Assembly (NCBI RefSeq): GCF_022267555.1
Contig: NZ_CP073586.1
Coordinates: forward strand, 1,054,001-1,118,000
Direction: 5' to 3'
Length of the DNA stretch: 64,000 bases
From: Proteiniphilum propionicum
Lineage (GTDB): Bacteria; Bacteroidota; Bacteroidia; Bacteroidales; Dysgonomonadaceae
How positions within the stretch are numbered: position 1 is the first letter of the stretch; every line of letters begins with the position of its first letter. Below the pieces are notes generated by a model, which was not told the DNA's origin, did no database searches, and saw only the letters and a list, made by a program, of their open reading frames with translations. The position numbers were made by a program, and so were the translations under genes. Shown piece by piece: positions 44,251 to 53,884 of the stretch.

Positions 44251-44453
44251 TTTGTAGATGAATAGGTTTCATTAAAAATTAATATTAACATTTAAACATA
44301 AAGTTTTTGTCTAAATAATTTCAAGTAAGGAAAAAGTAGCTTACATTTGCATGCTTAAAACGAGACTTTTAGCGAAAAGTCTTTGAAAACAAGGGATATA
44401 GCATACTGCGTGAAGCAACGGCTCTATCCAAGTATAAACCAAATTTTTATTTT

Positions 44454-44945
44454 ATGAAGTACGTGAACTTTTGCCTTATTGCATTGACTTCAATTGCACT
44501 ATCGGCTGGTTCTGTGAAAAATGGAGTGCCTTCCACTGGTTTTTATCCGGGAGAAGCAATGCCTGACATTGTTTTGACGGATCTGGGAGGAGAATATCGG
44601 AACTTGCACGATTACTCAGGCCGAAAAGTTGTGGTAAATTTCTGGGCTACTTATGATGCCCAATCCAGAGCGAGAAATGTTCAACTGTATAATTATTTAA
44701 GAATGAATAATTTAGATGTTGAATTTCTTTCAATCGCCTTTGACAAAAACAGGAATGTGGTGCAAAGGACAATGGCTTTGGATAAATTGGAGAATATACC
44801 TCAGTTTTGTGAGGTAAAAGGAACCGATTCAGAGGTATATAAAGATTTTAAACTGGACAAGGGTTTCCGCAGTTACTTAATTGATGAGAATGGAGTTATT
44901 ACAGCGATCAATCTCACTCCTGATGATTTAAAAAACATTCTTTAA
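44454..44945 (+). CDS. Small exported thioredoxin-like (TlpA/AhpC fold) protein without CxxC
   Basis: A 163-aa protein with a signal peptide (IALTSIALSAGS). The thioredoxin fold shows GEAMPDIVLTDLGGEYRNLHDYSG and VVNFWATYDAQSRARNVQL. The active-site position reads YDAQS, so the CxxC pair is absent. A single Cys lies in PQFCEVKG. The length equals one TlpA domain. A possible -7 box TACATTTG lies near 44342. It ends just before a strong terminator. Confidence 0.8.
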   Translation: MKYVNFCLIALTSIALSAGSVKNGVPSTGFYPGEAMPDIVLTDLGGEYRNLHDYSGRKVVVNFWATYDAQSRARNVQLYNYLRMNNLDVEFLSIAFDKNRNVVQRTMALDKLENIPQFCEVKGTDSEVYKDFKLDKGFRSYLIDENGVITAINLTPDDLKNIL

Positions 44946-44956
44946 GTTATAATTGA

Positions 44957-44998
44957 AAAAAAGAGCGGACGTCATTTTTTTTCGACGTCCGCTCTTTT
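44957..44998. terminator. Strong bidirectional terminator
   Basis: Perfect stem AAAAGAGCGGACGTC / GACGTCCGCTCTTTT with a T-rich loop lies between the convergent thioredoxin-like gene and gpmA. Confidence 0.9.
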
Positions 44999-45021
44999 AA
45001 TTATTTTGTGGGAATAATTGG

Positions 45022-45768
45022 TCATTTCGCTTTTCCCTGATTAGCTACGGCATCCATCAGTTTTTTTATCTCTTCAGGATCTCCCAGGAAATAGTCTCTT
45101 TGCAGATTCATATCATCATCGAATTCAAAAACATATGGGACTGCAGTAGGTAAGTTGAGGCTTACTATATCTTCGTCCGATATATTTTTCAGGTGTTTGA
45201 TAATACCCCGCAAGCTGTTCCCGTGTGCAGCAACAATCACCTGGTTCAGGTTTTTCATTTCCGGAACTATTGTGTTGTTCCAGTAGGGCAAAATTCTTTC
45301 CACAGTGTGTATCAAAGCTTCTGTAAGTGGAAGATCTTTTTCGTCAACATCTTTGTAACGGGGGTCTTGAAACGGAGAACGTTCATCGCCTTTATCAAGA
45401 GGAGTGGGTGGTACATCGTAGCTCCTTCGCCAGATAAGCACCTGTTCATCACCATATTTTTCGGCTGTCTCAGCTTTGTTTAAACCCTGCAGCATGCCGT
45501 AGTGTTTTTCATTCAAACGCCATGTTTTTTCAACCGGAATCCAATCCAGATCCATTTCATCAAGAATTACATTCAATGTTTTTACAGCTCTTTTCAGGTA
45601 GGATGTATAGGCTTTTTCGAACCTGAAACCCTCTTTCTTCAGATATTTACCCGCTTTATGTGCCTCTTCCACACCTTTCTCCGATAGATCAACGTCTGTC
45701 CATCCGGTAAAACGGTTCTCTTTGTTCCAAACACTTTCGCCGTGGCGAATTAAGACTACTTGTTTCAT
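45022..45768 (-). CDS. gpmA: 2,3-bisphosphoglycerate-dependent phosphoglycerate mutase
   Basis: A glycolytic enzyme that interconverts 3- and 2-phosphoglycerate. The 248-aa protein starts [20 protein letters not shown] with the phospho-accepting His in RHGES. The second His is in [17 protein letters not shown] (about 183), and [19 protein letters not shown] and [10 protein letters not shown] are typical of the dPGM form. The length matches the family. The 290 bases from here to the IS transposase remnant are AT-rich and hold nothing recognisable. Confidence 0.96.
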   Translation of the reverse strand: MKQVVLIRHGESVWNKENRFTGWTDVDLSEKGVEEAHKAGKYLKKEGFRFEKAYTSYLKRAVKTLNVILDEMDLDWIPVEKTWRLNEKHYGMLQGLNKAETAEKYGDEQVLIWRRSYDVPPTPLDKGDERSPFQDPRYKDVDEKDLPLTEALIHTVERILPYWNNTIVPEMKNLNQVIVAAHGNSLRGIIKHLKNISDEDIVSLNLPTAVPYVFEFDDDMNLQRDYFLGDPEEIKKLMDAVANQGKAK

Positions 45769-46058
45769 ACGTTTTTTTTACTATTAAATTTTTATTTATT
45801 GTTCTACTTAAAAATCTCATTTAAAATTCCCAACTCAAATTAATAGTTTTCAAAGCGGAATTTCTCTTTTTTTCGAGAGATACCGTTTTATTTTCTTTTC
45901 ATCTTCACTGTTTCTTGCACGTTTAACGTGTTGATTTACTTTTTATGGTGGCATTTTTATATATATTAACATTATCACTCTTCCAAGGCATGGCAATTCC
46001 TTGTCATAAACCCTTTTACGACACGAAAGATGGCGATGGACGATTAAGTGAAAATCCG

Positions 46059-47388
46059 TCATCCGGTCATCGTTGTCGTTATTCGCTGCTCAAAATCACG
46101 CCACCCCGCTTTTCGGTAATACTCCTTAGGCATTTTTACCGTGACCTGCCTGCCGGATTTCACCACTTTACCCGGCACTCGGATAAACCATTCTCGGAAG
46201 GTAGAGTGCTCTTGGCGCCAAACCCAAAAGTCGCCCCGGTATCGCATGAGCACCGATAAACTGTAGGCAAATGACGAAAGTTGCCAAAGAATATCGTTTA
46301 CCCAAAAATCATGCGTGATGGTTTTTCCCGCACAAAGCGAGTTTTTGGTTTGCTCGATCCAATTCTCACTCTCTGATCGGGATCCATAAAGGGTATGGAG
46401 CTGCAAGGCATCCAATCCTTTCAGGTTCGAGCAATAGCAAAAGTACTCATACTCGGGTACAAATTGTTTTTTCGCCAAAATAATCGACTTCAACCATTTG
46501 CTTTATGATGCGCACGGCATAAAACATGCGGGGATTCCTCCAACCGCTACATTGATGTATAAACCGGCAGGTCGCCGTCCGTGGGTCAACCGGTTGCCAT
46601 GTCTGCCCGGCAAGCAAATCTTTCAGGTTTTTCAGCTTTACTTTCACCAAATATTCATGTTTGCCCTCTTCCAGCAAATCAAACAATCCACCATTGAAAA
46701 AGCCGCTGTCTGCCCTGAAAAAAACCTTCTCCACCTTTTGGGGAAGAGCGGCCAAGGTTTCTTTGACAAATTCACAAACGCCGTTTGAGGTGTAGCTTGA
46801 ACCCGGGCGGAGCCACGAATTGACAAGCAGTTTCATCTCCGTGACGAAACATAAGATGGGGTGATAGCTTTTCGCGCCCTTTTTATGCGAGTTGTAACCC
46901 ACTTCAGCTCCTTGTTGGTTGCCGTAAACGGTAAATGTGCTTGAGTCGCAATCAAGCGTCACGCGTTTTAACCCGCAACGGGAAACTTGCAAGCCGGTAA
47001 AATCCAATAACAACTCGTGAAGCGAACGGGCGCCCCTTTCACCCAAACCTGTCAAATGGCGGCGTATGGTGTCCTCGTCAATGTTCTTGGGTAACTTCAA
47101 CAAGCGGGAAACCAAGGCGTCAAAGGTGAAATTTTCAATCCGCTTCAAACGGTGAACACCGCACAACGAAGCCAACAGGACACTTGAGAGTATTTGGGCT
47201 GTACTGAAACGGCTTGCATTGTGCCGGGTGGTTGGGAAAAGATGTTCCAACCGACGATAAATGCCGCAATGGTTGATAAAATCAGAGGTTACGCTTAACC
47301 CTGAATATGACGTTAATTGTTCTGAACTGAACTCTTTCTTTACTGAACTGGCAGTAAATGAGATTTTTTTACTATTTTTGTATTGCAT
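46059..47388 (-). pseudogene. IS1380-type transposase, frameshifted
   Basis: Two overlapping minus-strand frames (47388-46447 and 46493-46059) together give one DDE transposase of about 440 aa of the IS1380 type. Visible parts are VTLDCDSSTFTVYGNQQGAEVGYN (first Asp), KVFFRADSGFFNGG (second Asp) and, in the second frame, HDFWVNDILWQLSSFAYSL. The break is at GGCGAAAAAACAATT near 46475. Six A residues stand where five would keep VDYFGEK joined to QFVPEYEY. It is thus a one-base insertion in a homopolymer, either a real loss or a read error. I could not place the IS ends. Confidence 0.8.
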
Positions 47389-47504
47389 GTGTCGGGTGAG
47401 TGTTATTTTTTATTTAACACCTTAAAGATAAATACTTTATCTGACACATGCAACTTTTATTTGAGACTTTTAGGTTCTATTAGTTACTTCTACTGCAAAA
47501 CTAA

Positions 47505-47545
47505 ATAAAATCGGCCTAATTTCGGCTATTTGAATCCGATTTTAT
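47505..47545 (-). terminator. Hairpin after the MATE gene
   Basis: Perfect 10-bp stem ATAAAATCGG (47505-47514) with CCGATTTTAT (47536-47545), directly downstream of the MATE stop codon on the minus strand. It may be a terminator, or part of the end of the neighbouring IS. Confidence 0.5.
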
Positions 47546-47549
47546 CAAA

Positions 47550-48938
47550 TCATTTCTTCTGTACAGAATTACCGATGTTGTCTTTTTCTTCTTTTTCCAT
47601 ATTTTTGAGATGGCGAATTTGTATTACCAGGAGATAGAGCGACAGCAATGCTGCCAGTGTATCTGATACGGGTATCGCTATCCATAAGCCGTCAAGATTA
47701 AGGTAGCGAGGGAAGATGATAATTCCCGGCACAAGAAAGATCAACTGCCGGCTTAGACTCTGTATTATAGATTTAGCAGCATAGCCAAGGCTCTGGAAAA
47801 AGCTTGATGCTACAATTTGAAAGCCCACAAGCGGCAGTGCGGCTATCGATATCCTTATGCCTCTTTCAGTAATTGAAAGCAGTTCGGTATCGGTGGTGAA
47901 AGCAGCAGCAAAAATTCCAGGGAAAAACTGACCGCAAACAAAGCCCAGTATTGTTATTACTGTAGCAACTTTAAGTGAATAGCTGAGAGTTTCCAGTACT
48001 CTCCTGAAATTACGTGCACCGTAATTATAACCGATTATGGGCTGTGTACCCTGGTTAAGGCCAAGGATAATCATCAGGAAGATCATAAGCACGGTGTTGA
48101 TGATACCGTAAGCACCTACAGCCAAATCGCCACCGTAACGCAAAAGCGACTGGTTCATAAGAACTGCCACAGCCGACCCTGCTACTTGCATGCTGAATGG
48201 GGATAGCCCAATTGAGATTATGGAAAGGATTATTTTTTTGTTAAGACGAATATATCTCCACCGCAGGCGTATTAAACTGTTTCTCCGGGTAAAGTGATGC
48301 ATAACAAACAGCATTCCGATGAACATTGAGATTACGGTAGCCCATGCTACACCTTTTATTCCCAAATCGAACACGTATAGAAACAGAGGAGTAAGGATAA
48401 GATTGATAACGGCCCCTATGAGCATAGTGAACATTGCCTTTTTAGGGTATCCTGAAGCACGCATCATGGCGTTAAAGTTGTAGCAAAGGCTTACAAATAC
48501 ATTCCCGGTAAGCACAATTTGCAGGTAATCACGCGCATATGGCAGGGTGAGCTCGCTAGCGCCGAACGCCATCAGTATAGGATCCAGAAAGATTATGAAC
48601 AGTGAAATAAAAATGGCATTGAGGATAATTGTAAGCAGGAGCGAGTTGCCTAGGATCTGTTCAGAGGTAAGTTTATCTTTTTTCCCCAGGCTTATTGAAA
48701 TGCGGGCTGCTGCTCCCGATCCCACAAGCATACCAATTGAGGAGGTAAGAGTCATAACCGGAAAGGTGATGGCAAGGCCTGAAATTGCCAATGCACCCAC
48801 CCCCTGGCCGATAAAAATACGGCCAATCACATTGTACAACGCGTTTACCGTTGTCCCAACAATGCCCGGGAGCGCGTAATCCCAAACAAGTTTGCTTATC
48901 TTCTTTGTTTGAAATTCCAGTTCTCTGTTTGTTCGCAA
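47550..48938 (-). CDS. MATE family efflux transporter
   Basis: A 462-aa inner-membrane protein with about 12 membrane spans, exporting drugs or metabolites in exchange for Na+ or H+. The two related halves are visible: VGTTVNALYNVIGRIFIGQGVGALAISGLAITFPV at the start (residues about 26-60), and GLNQGTQPIIGYNYGAR near 295 in the second half, the usual MATE motif. The length is standard. The substrate cannot be inferred. It is monocistronic. The 239 bases upstream hold only a weak long-range hairpin. Confidence 0.92.
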   Translation of the reverse strand: MRTNRELEFQTKKISKLVWDYALPGIVGTTVNALYNVIGRIFIGQGVGALAISGLAITFPVMTLTSSIGMLVGSGAAARISISLGKKDKLTSEQILGNSLLLTIILNAIFISLFIIFLDPILMAFGASELTLPYARDYLQIVLTGNVFVSLCYNFNAMMRASGYPKKAMFTMLIGAVINLILTPLFLYVFDLGIKGVAWATVISMFIGMLFVMHHFTRRNSLIRLRWRYIRLNKKIILSIISIGLSPFSMQVAGSAVAVLMNQSLLRYGGDLAVGAYGIINTVLMIFLMIILGLNQGTQPIIGYNYGARNFRRVLETLSYSLKVATVITILGFVCGQFFPGIFAAAFTTDTELLSITERGIRISIAALPLVGFQIVASSFFQSLGYAAKSIIQSLSRQLIFLVPGIIIFPRYLNLDGLWIAIPVSDTLAALLSLYLLVIQIRHLKNMEKEEKDNIGNSVQKK

Positions 48939-49177
48939 AATCTATGTATAGTAATAACCCTTTTCAATATCAGCCATTTAATCATCATCCATCAGTACAT
49001 ATAGCAAGAGCAGAATCTTTCGTTCAAATGACAGTTGAAAATGTTGGAGATATTAAATCAATTGCTGCAAAAATAATCAAAATTCCCCACATTTTCAGCA
49101 CTTTTCCAACTTGTTAAGAAAATAGGGTTGACATTTTGGATAATTAATTTTATTTTTGAATTTTAAACCTGATAGCT

Positions 49178-50458
49178 ATGTCCAATAAAGAACAACTGCT
49201 TCACTATGTGTGGAAATTCCGGCTCTTCCCTTCTGGTTCTCTCGAAACAACAGATGGCAGAAAAGTTGAAGTTATTGACCCGGGTACAGATAATAAAGAT
49301 GCAGGTCCAGATTTTTTTAATGCCAAAATAAAGATAGGGGAGAGGTTATGGGCAGGTAATGTGGAGATACACAGTTCATCAGATGAGTGGGTGAAACATG
49401 GTCATCAATCTGACAAAGCTTACAATTCGGTTATTTTGCATCTGGCGGAAAAGGTTAACAGAGAGGTGGTAAATGAAAGGGGGCTGAAGATTCCGCAATG
49501 TGAATTGCAGATTCCGGAAAAAGTACGCCGGAGTTCCGAATATCTTATTTTTAGCGACAGTCCGTTGCCATGTAAAAATTTTCTCCCGTCGCTGCCGCTA
49601 AAGCTTATTGATTCCTATCTGGAAGAATTAGCTTTTGAGCGTTTGGAGCGTAAGGCCAACGATGTTTTTATGCATCTGAAACGTTTCAATAACTCCTGGG
49701 ATGAGATGTTTTATGTTATGCTTTCACGTAATTTTGGTTCGGGGTTGAATTCAGATATGTTTGAGCGCCTGGCACTCTCAATACCATATAAAATTATTCA
49801 AAAGCACAGTGATAATCTTTTTCAGGTAGAGGCTCTTTTTTTCGGGCAAGCGGGAATGCTGGATGGGGAAACCATACTCGACAATTATTATGAGCAATTG
49901 CGTAATGAATACCTGTTCCTGAAGTCCAAATACCGATTGCAGAGCTTGGATGGATTTTTATTCAGAAGATTGAAAATACGTCCCCGTTCGTTTCCTCAAG
50001 TACGCATAGCTCAGCTGGCTGCCCTTTTGCAAAGATGCGGGAGATTGTTCCCGGTTGTTATTGACACAGAAGATAATAGCCGGCTGAGGCCACTGTTTTA
50101 TGCAGAACCTTCCTCATACTGGCATACGCATTATTCTTTTGGAAAGATATCAGCCAAAGCTGCTAAACCCCTTGGAGAAACATCACTGAATAATATTATT
50201 ATTAATGTGGTATCACCTGTCTTGGCAGCATATGGAGTAAAAACAGGCGATGAGATTTATTGTAAAAGGGCTGTTGATATTCTGAAATATTTAAAACCCG
50301 AGAGAAACGTAATTGTAAATACATTTGTGGAAACGGGTTTCAAACCACGCCATGCTTTCGATACTCAGGCTCTTATACAGTTACGGAGAGAGAATTGTGA
50401 TAAACGTAAATGTTTCTCTTGCAGATTTGGGCATGCTATCCTCTCGTCGGGCAGTTAA
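49178..50458 (+). CDS. DUF2851 family protein
   Basis: A 426-aa cytoplasmic protein of a family of unknown function found almost only in Bacteroidota. The N-terminal part has the conserved DPGTDNKDAGPDFFNAKIKI and WAGNVEIHSSSDEWVKHGH stretches, whose Asp/Glu/Lys-like pattern resembles restriction-like nuclease cores (an inference, not shown). The C-terminus has four Cys in ENCDKRKCFSCRFGHAIL and related residues, possibly binding a metal or Fe-S cluster. It ends directly before the next gene and may share its transcript. No function is assigned. Confidence 0.82.
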   Translation: MSNKEQLLHYVWKFRLFPSGSLETTDGRKVEVIDPGTDNKDAGPDFFNAKIKIGERLWAGNVEIHSSSDEWVKHGHQSDKAYNSVILHLAEKVNREVVNERGLKIPQCELQIPEKVRRSSEYLIFSDSPLPCKNFLPSLPLKLIDSYLEELAFERLERKANDVFMHLKRFNNSWDEMFYVMLSRNFGSGLNSDMFERLALSIPYKIIQKHSDNLFQVEALFFGQAGMLDGETILDNYYEQLRNEYLFLKSKYRLQSLDGFLFRRLKIRPRSFPQVRIAQLAALLQRCGRLFPVVIDTEDNSRLRPLFYAEPSSYWHTHYSFGKISAKAAKPLGETSLNNIIINVVSPVLAAYGVKTGDEIYCKRAVDILKYLKPERNVIVNTFVETGFKPRHAFDTQALIQLRRENCDKRKCFSCRFGHAILSSGS

Positions 50459-50581
50459 TTGGCACTTGTGAGGGAGTATTTGCTGTTTTCTCATAATGGT
50501 ATATTTCAAATAAATTTGACTTCTGCTAGTTACTTGACGAAAACGTTGTATTTTTGTATGGTAAAATGTCTAAAGCCTAAA

Positions 50582-52543
50582 ATGTTGAATAAAATTCTTT
50601 CATTATTTTCATTCCTGTTTCTGTCGTTGTTTGCCATTGTTATAATTCAATCTTGCGCCAACATTGCATCACCTACAGGAGGCGCCTACGATGTGGATCC
50701 CCCGGTGGTGAGAAGGGCAACACCCGGATTTAATGCACTCAATGCCTCTCCCGGTAGGATTGAGATAGAATTTGACGAAAATATTAAAATCGAGAAGCCC
50801 AACGAGAAAGTAATAATTACACCTCCCCAGCAAAATATGCCGGTAATCCGCTCTGTTGGCAGAAAGGCTATTGTAGAGCTTAACGATGAGCTGTTGCCAA
50901 ACACTACCTATACAATAGACTTTACAGATGCAATTGTAGACAATAATGAAGGTAACCCAATCGAAAATTTTGTCTATTCCTTTTCAACTGGTGACCAGCT
51001 GGATACTTTGTCTGTCTCGGGAAAAGTAGTCACGGCTCAGGATCTTGAGCCTGTCCCCGGTATATATGTGGGCATCCATTCAAACCTTGATGATACCGCA
51101 TTTACAAAAGTACCTTTCCAGCGAATCTCCCGTACCGACTCACGAGGAAATTTCACTGTAAGGGGGATATCTCCCGGCGAATATAAAGTTTACGCCCTTA
51201 ATGATTTGAACAGGGACTACAAATATGACAATCCACAGGAAGCAATAGCCTTCCTTGATTCAATAATTATTCCTTCAGCAATAAGGGCTGAACGGCAAGA
51301 TACTGTCTTTGTTGACAGCATAACAATTGATACTATCCGAACGGTTCAATATACGCGCTTTCTGCCTGACGACTTGTTGCTACGCACTTTTCTGTCAGAT
51401 TTTCAACGTCAATATCTTCAAAAACATGAACGGCCCGAACAGAACCGACTTACTCTCTTTTTTGCTGCACCGACAGACAGGCCCACTTTTTCTTTGTTAA
51501 ACCCAGGGGTAGATGGTGACGATTGGTATGTAGCTGAACGTAGCTCAAGAAACGACACTCTGATTCTTTGGATTACTGATTCACTTATCTATAAACAGGA
51601 TTCCATAAGTATGAAAATCAATTACATAAGGACCGATTCGCTTAACAAGGATTATATAGCAACAGATACTCTCAATTTTAATATACGTAAATCAATACGT
51701 GGAAAACGTCAGGAAAGCAAAGGGGCAGAAGAAGAGCAGGCACTGAAGTTTCTGGGGATAAACAGCAACGTTCAATCTTCTTTCGAGTTATATAACCCAA
51801 TCAGGATTGAGTTTGCACAGCCAATAGTAGCATTGGATTCATCTGACGTAAAACTGGAGAGAGCTGTTGACTCTTTGTTTGAAGTTGTTCCATACAGGAT
51901 GGAGCATGATTCGCTCAATCCGCGTAAATTTACACTACGTCCTTCATGGATGCCCGGAGAAAGTTACCGCTTGACTATTGACTCTGCGGCTATTTTTAGT
52001 CATTACGGGATATGGAACGACAAGTATGAACAATTATTTACTGTTAAACCGCTTGATCAGTACGGTAATCTCGAAATATCAATTACCGGGTTGCCTGATG
52101 GTGAAAATGCTTTCGTGGAGTTGCTAGATAATTCGGATAAACCTTTTCGAAAAAGTATTGTCAAAGAGGGTAAGGCTAGATTTCAAGATTTACTTCCCGG
52201 CGAGATATATGCACGTATTGTTATAGACAGTAATGGCGATGGGGTTTGGACAACAGGTAATTATGACGATAAACGCCAGCCTGAAGAGCTGTTTTACTAT
52301 CCGGACAAATTTCAGATCCGGGCATTTTCAGACCATAGTGAAGAGTGGAATATTCTTTCTACACCTGTGGTTAGTCAAAAACCGATTGAGATTACAAAGA
52401 ATAAACCGGAAGAGAAGAAAAAAAGGAGGGATCCTAACCAGGAAAGGGAGAGACAACAGCATAGCCGGCAGAGTTCGCCGTTCTCAGGAATGGGTGGTTT
52501 AGGGGGGCCTTCTGCAATACAGCAATCGGGAAGCATGAGGTAG
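50582..52543 (+). CDS. Ig-like (Big_5) domain lipoprotein
   Basis: A surface or periplasmic lipoprotein of about 654 aa (lipobox VIIQSC). After the signal come PTGGAYDVDPPVV and a Big_5-type Ig domain (about 40-145: NASPGRIEIEFDENIKI, NTTYTIDFTDAIVDNNEGN). A carboxypeptidase-regulatory-like domain follows (FTVRGISPGEYKVYALND), and a second Ig-like part lies towards the C-terminus. The tail is Lys/Arg/Gln-rich and low in complexity. It is common in Bacteroidota but of unknown role. ATG 50582 is chosen for the signal peptide; ATG 50558 is possible. It is followed by the DUF3108 gene. Confidence 0.82.
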   Translation: MLNKILSLFSFLFLSLFAIVIIQSCANIASPTGGAYDVDPPVVRRATPGFNALNASPGRIEIEFDENIKIEKPNEKVIITPPQQNMPVIRSVGRKAIVELNDELLPNTTYTIDFTDAIVDNNEGNPIENFVYSFSTGDQLDTLSVSGKVVTAQDLEPVPGIYVGIHSNLDDTAFTKVPFQRISRTDSRGNFTVRGISPGEYKVYALNDLNRDYKYDNPQEAIAFLDSIIIPSAIRAERQDTVFVDSITIDTIRTVQYTRFLPDDLLLRTFLSDFQRQYLQKHERPEQNRLTLFFAAPTDRPTFSLLNPGVDGDDWYVAERSSRNDTLILWITDSLIYKQDSISMKINYIRTDSLNKDYIATDTLNFNIRKSIRGKRQESKGAEEEQALKFLGINSNVQSSFELYNPIRIEFAQPIVALDSSDVKLERAVDSLFEVVPYRMEHDSLNPRKFTLRPSWMPGESYRLTIDSAAIFSHYGIWNDKYEQLFTVKPLDQYGNLEISITGLPDGENAFVELLDNSDKPFRKSIVKEGKARFQDLLPGEIYARIVIDSNGDGVWTTGNYDDKRQPEELFYYPDKFQIRAFSDHSEEWNILSTPVVSQKPIEITKNKPEEKKKRRDPNQERERQQHSRQSSPFSGMGGLGGPSAIQQSGSMR

Positions 52544-52576
52544 CCATTGAAAAATCAGAATCAACAACAAAATAAT

Positions 52577-53386
52577 ATGATAATGAGTAAAAGTAACACA
52601 ACTATTGTTCTGATCCTGTTTTTAATTGTCGGTTTTTTGCAAATGAATGCACAATGCAACATGACAAATAGCACTTTTGCGAGCGGGGAAGACATACGTT
52701 ATGACCTATACTTCAATTATGGCATCCTGAAAGCACGTGCCGGCAGGGGATCGCTGCAGGTTACTGAAGCGAATTACCGTGGACAAAACACCTATAAGAC
52801 AGTAATGATGCTGAATTCATCTGGTTTGGCCGGCAGTTTTTACACCGTACACGATACACTGACATCATACATAGATATGAACCTTCGTCCTTTGTTGTTC
52901 ACAAAAGAGGCATTTGAGGGGAAAGATTATTCAGTAGAAAGACAATCTTTTACATATGATGGTGACAAGATAACTATTCGTACTTTTCGAATATATAACG
53001 GGATAGAAAAATTCGATGAGGTTGTAACAACCGAAAAGTGTACCTATGATTACCTTTCCGCATTATTGTACGTACGCAATCTCGATTTTGCCGGCATGAA
53101 ACCCGGTGACAGGCATTATATCCAGTTTATTACGGGGAGAAGGCCGGTAAACATGTATGTTAACTACCTTGGGGAATCATCAATAATGGCAAACGACGGG
53201 AAAAGGTATGATGTTATAAATATCTCAATGACCGTTTATGATGATGCGTTTACAAACCAGAAAGATGCTTTGAGGGCTTCCCTTACCCGCGATAAAAACC
53301 GTATTCCGGTTGTCATAGATACTCAGCTGAAGATCGGTTCAGTGAAAGCTGTCCTTAAGAGTGCTTCCGGCTTGATGAACAGGTAA
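52577..53386 (+). CDS. DUF3108 domain exported protein
   Basis: A protein of about 269 aa with a signal peptide (LILFLIVGFLQMNAQ) and a DUF3108 beta-rich body: FASGEDIRYDLYFNYGILKARAG near the start, SLTRDKNRIPVVIDTQLKIGSVKAVL at the end. The family is thought to lie in the periplasm, with no defined function. It starts about 30 bases after the Ig-like lipoprotein gene and is probably co-transcribed. ATG 52577 is preferred over an upstream TTG; ATG 52583 is also possible. Confidence 0.82.
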   Translation: MIMSKSNTTIVLILFLIVGFLQMNAQCNMTNSTFASGEDIRYDLYFNYGILKARAGRGSLQVTEANYRGQNTYKTVMMLNSSGLAGSFYTVHDTLTSYIDMNLRPLLFTKEAFEGKDYSVERQSFTYDGDKITIRTFRIYNGIEKFDEVVTTEKCTYDYLSALLYVRNLDFAGMKPGDRHYIQFITGRRPVNMYVNYLGESSIMANDGKRYDVINISMTVYDDAFTNQKDALRASLTRDKNRIPVVIDTQLKIGSVKAVLKSASGLMNR

Positions 53387-53426
53387 CAGCTGCCAGTTTT
53401 TATATTAAATTAATATTTTTAACAAT

Positions 53427-53834
53427 ATGAATAAGCCGGTTATACTTTTCAGCACGATATTGTGCATTCTCTTTACCTCCCTGGCTGTAATTCAGGCACA
53501 GGAAAACGAAGAGCAATATGCTATCATCGCAGAGTACACCTTTGATGAGAAAAATGTTGATTCAGCCATTGATCTTTTGCTTGAATTACAGGCTTTAACA
53601 CTTGAAAATGAAGAGGGGTGTATTATTTACGATGTCCTTTTGAGCGAAGAAGACAGAAGGAAGATCTTTGTTTACGAATGTTATGAAAACGAAGCAGCAT
53701 TTAAGATACATACTAACAGCATATACTTCAAGACTATCGTATCAGCAAAATTAACCCCTCTTGTAAAAGACAGTAAAAAGACAAAGGTAATACCACTCAA
53801 CAATTCAGGCAATATAGGCAACGAGGAGATGTAA
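53427..53834 (+). CDS. Exported ABM-type (quinol monooxygenase-like) protein
   Basis: A 135-aa protein with a signal peptide (ILCILFTSLAVIQAQ) and one antibiotic-biosynthesis-monooxygenase/YgiN-like ferredoxin-fold domain: YAIIAEYTFDEKNVDSAIDLLLEL, then ENEEGCIIYDVLLSEED, FVYECYENEAAFKIHTNSIYF. The His in IHTNS sits where YgiN-type proteins have a conserved His. An exported form is less usual than the cytoplasmic one. It follows the DUF3108 gene by 40 bases and is convergent with the sulfatase. Confidence 0.78.
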   Translation: MNKPVILFSTILCILFTSLAVIQAQENEEQYAIIAEYTFDEKNVDSAIDLLLELQALTLENEEGCIIYDVLLSEEDRRKIFVYECYENEAAFKIHTNSIYFKTIVSAKLTPLVKDSKKTKVIPLNNSGNIGNEEM

Positions 53835-53884
53835 TGATCTCCCGCCTGCCATGCATATATACAATTGCATATCAATCACGGTCA

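Noticed and set aside
46440-46500. Programmed frameshift in the IS1380-type transposase
   Set aside because: The second frame is +1 and the A run is not in a proper X-XXY-YYZ register. A one-base insertion explains it more simply.
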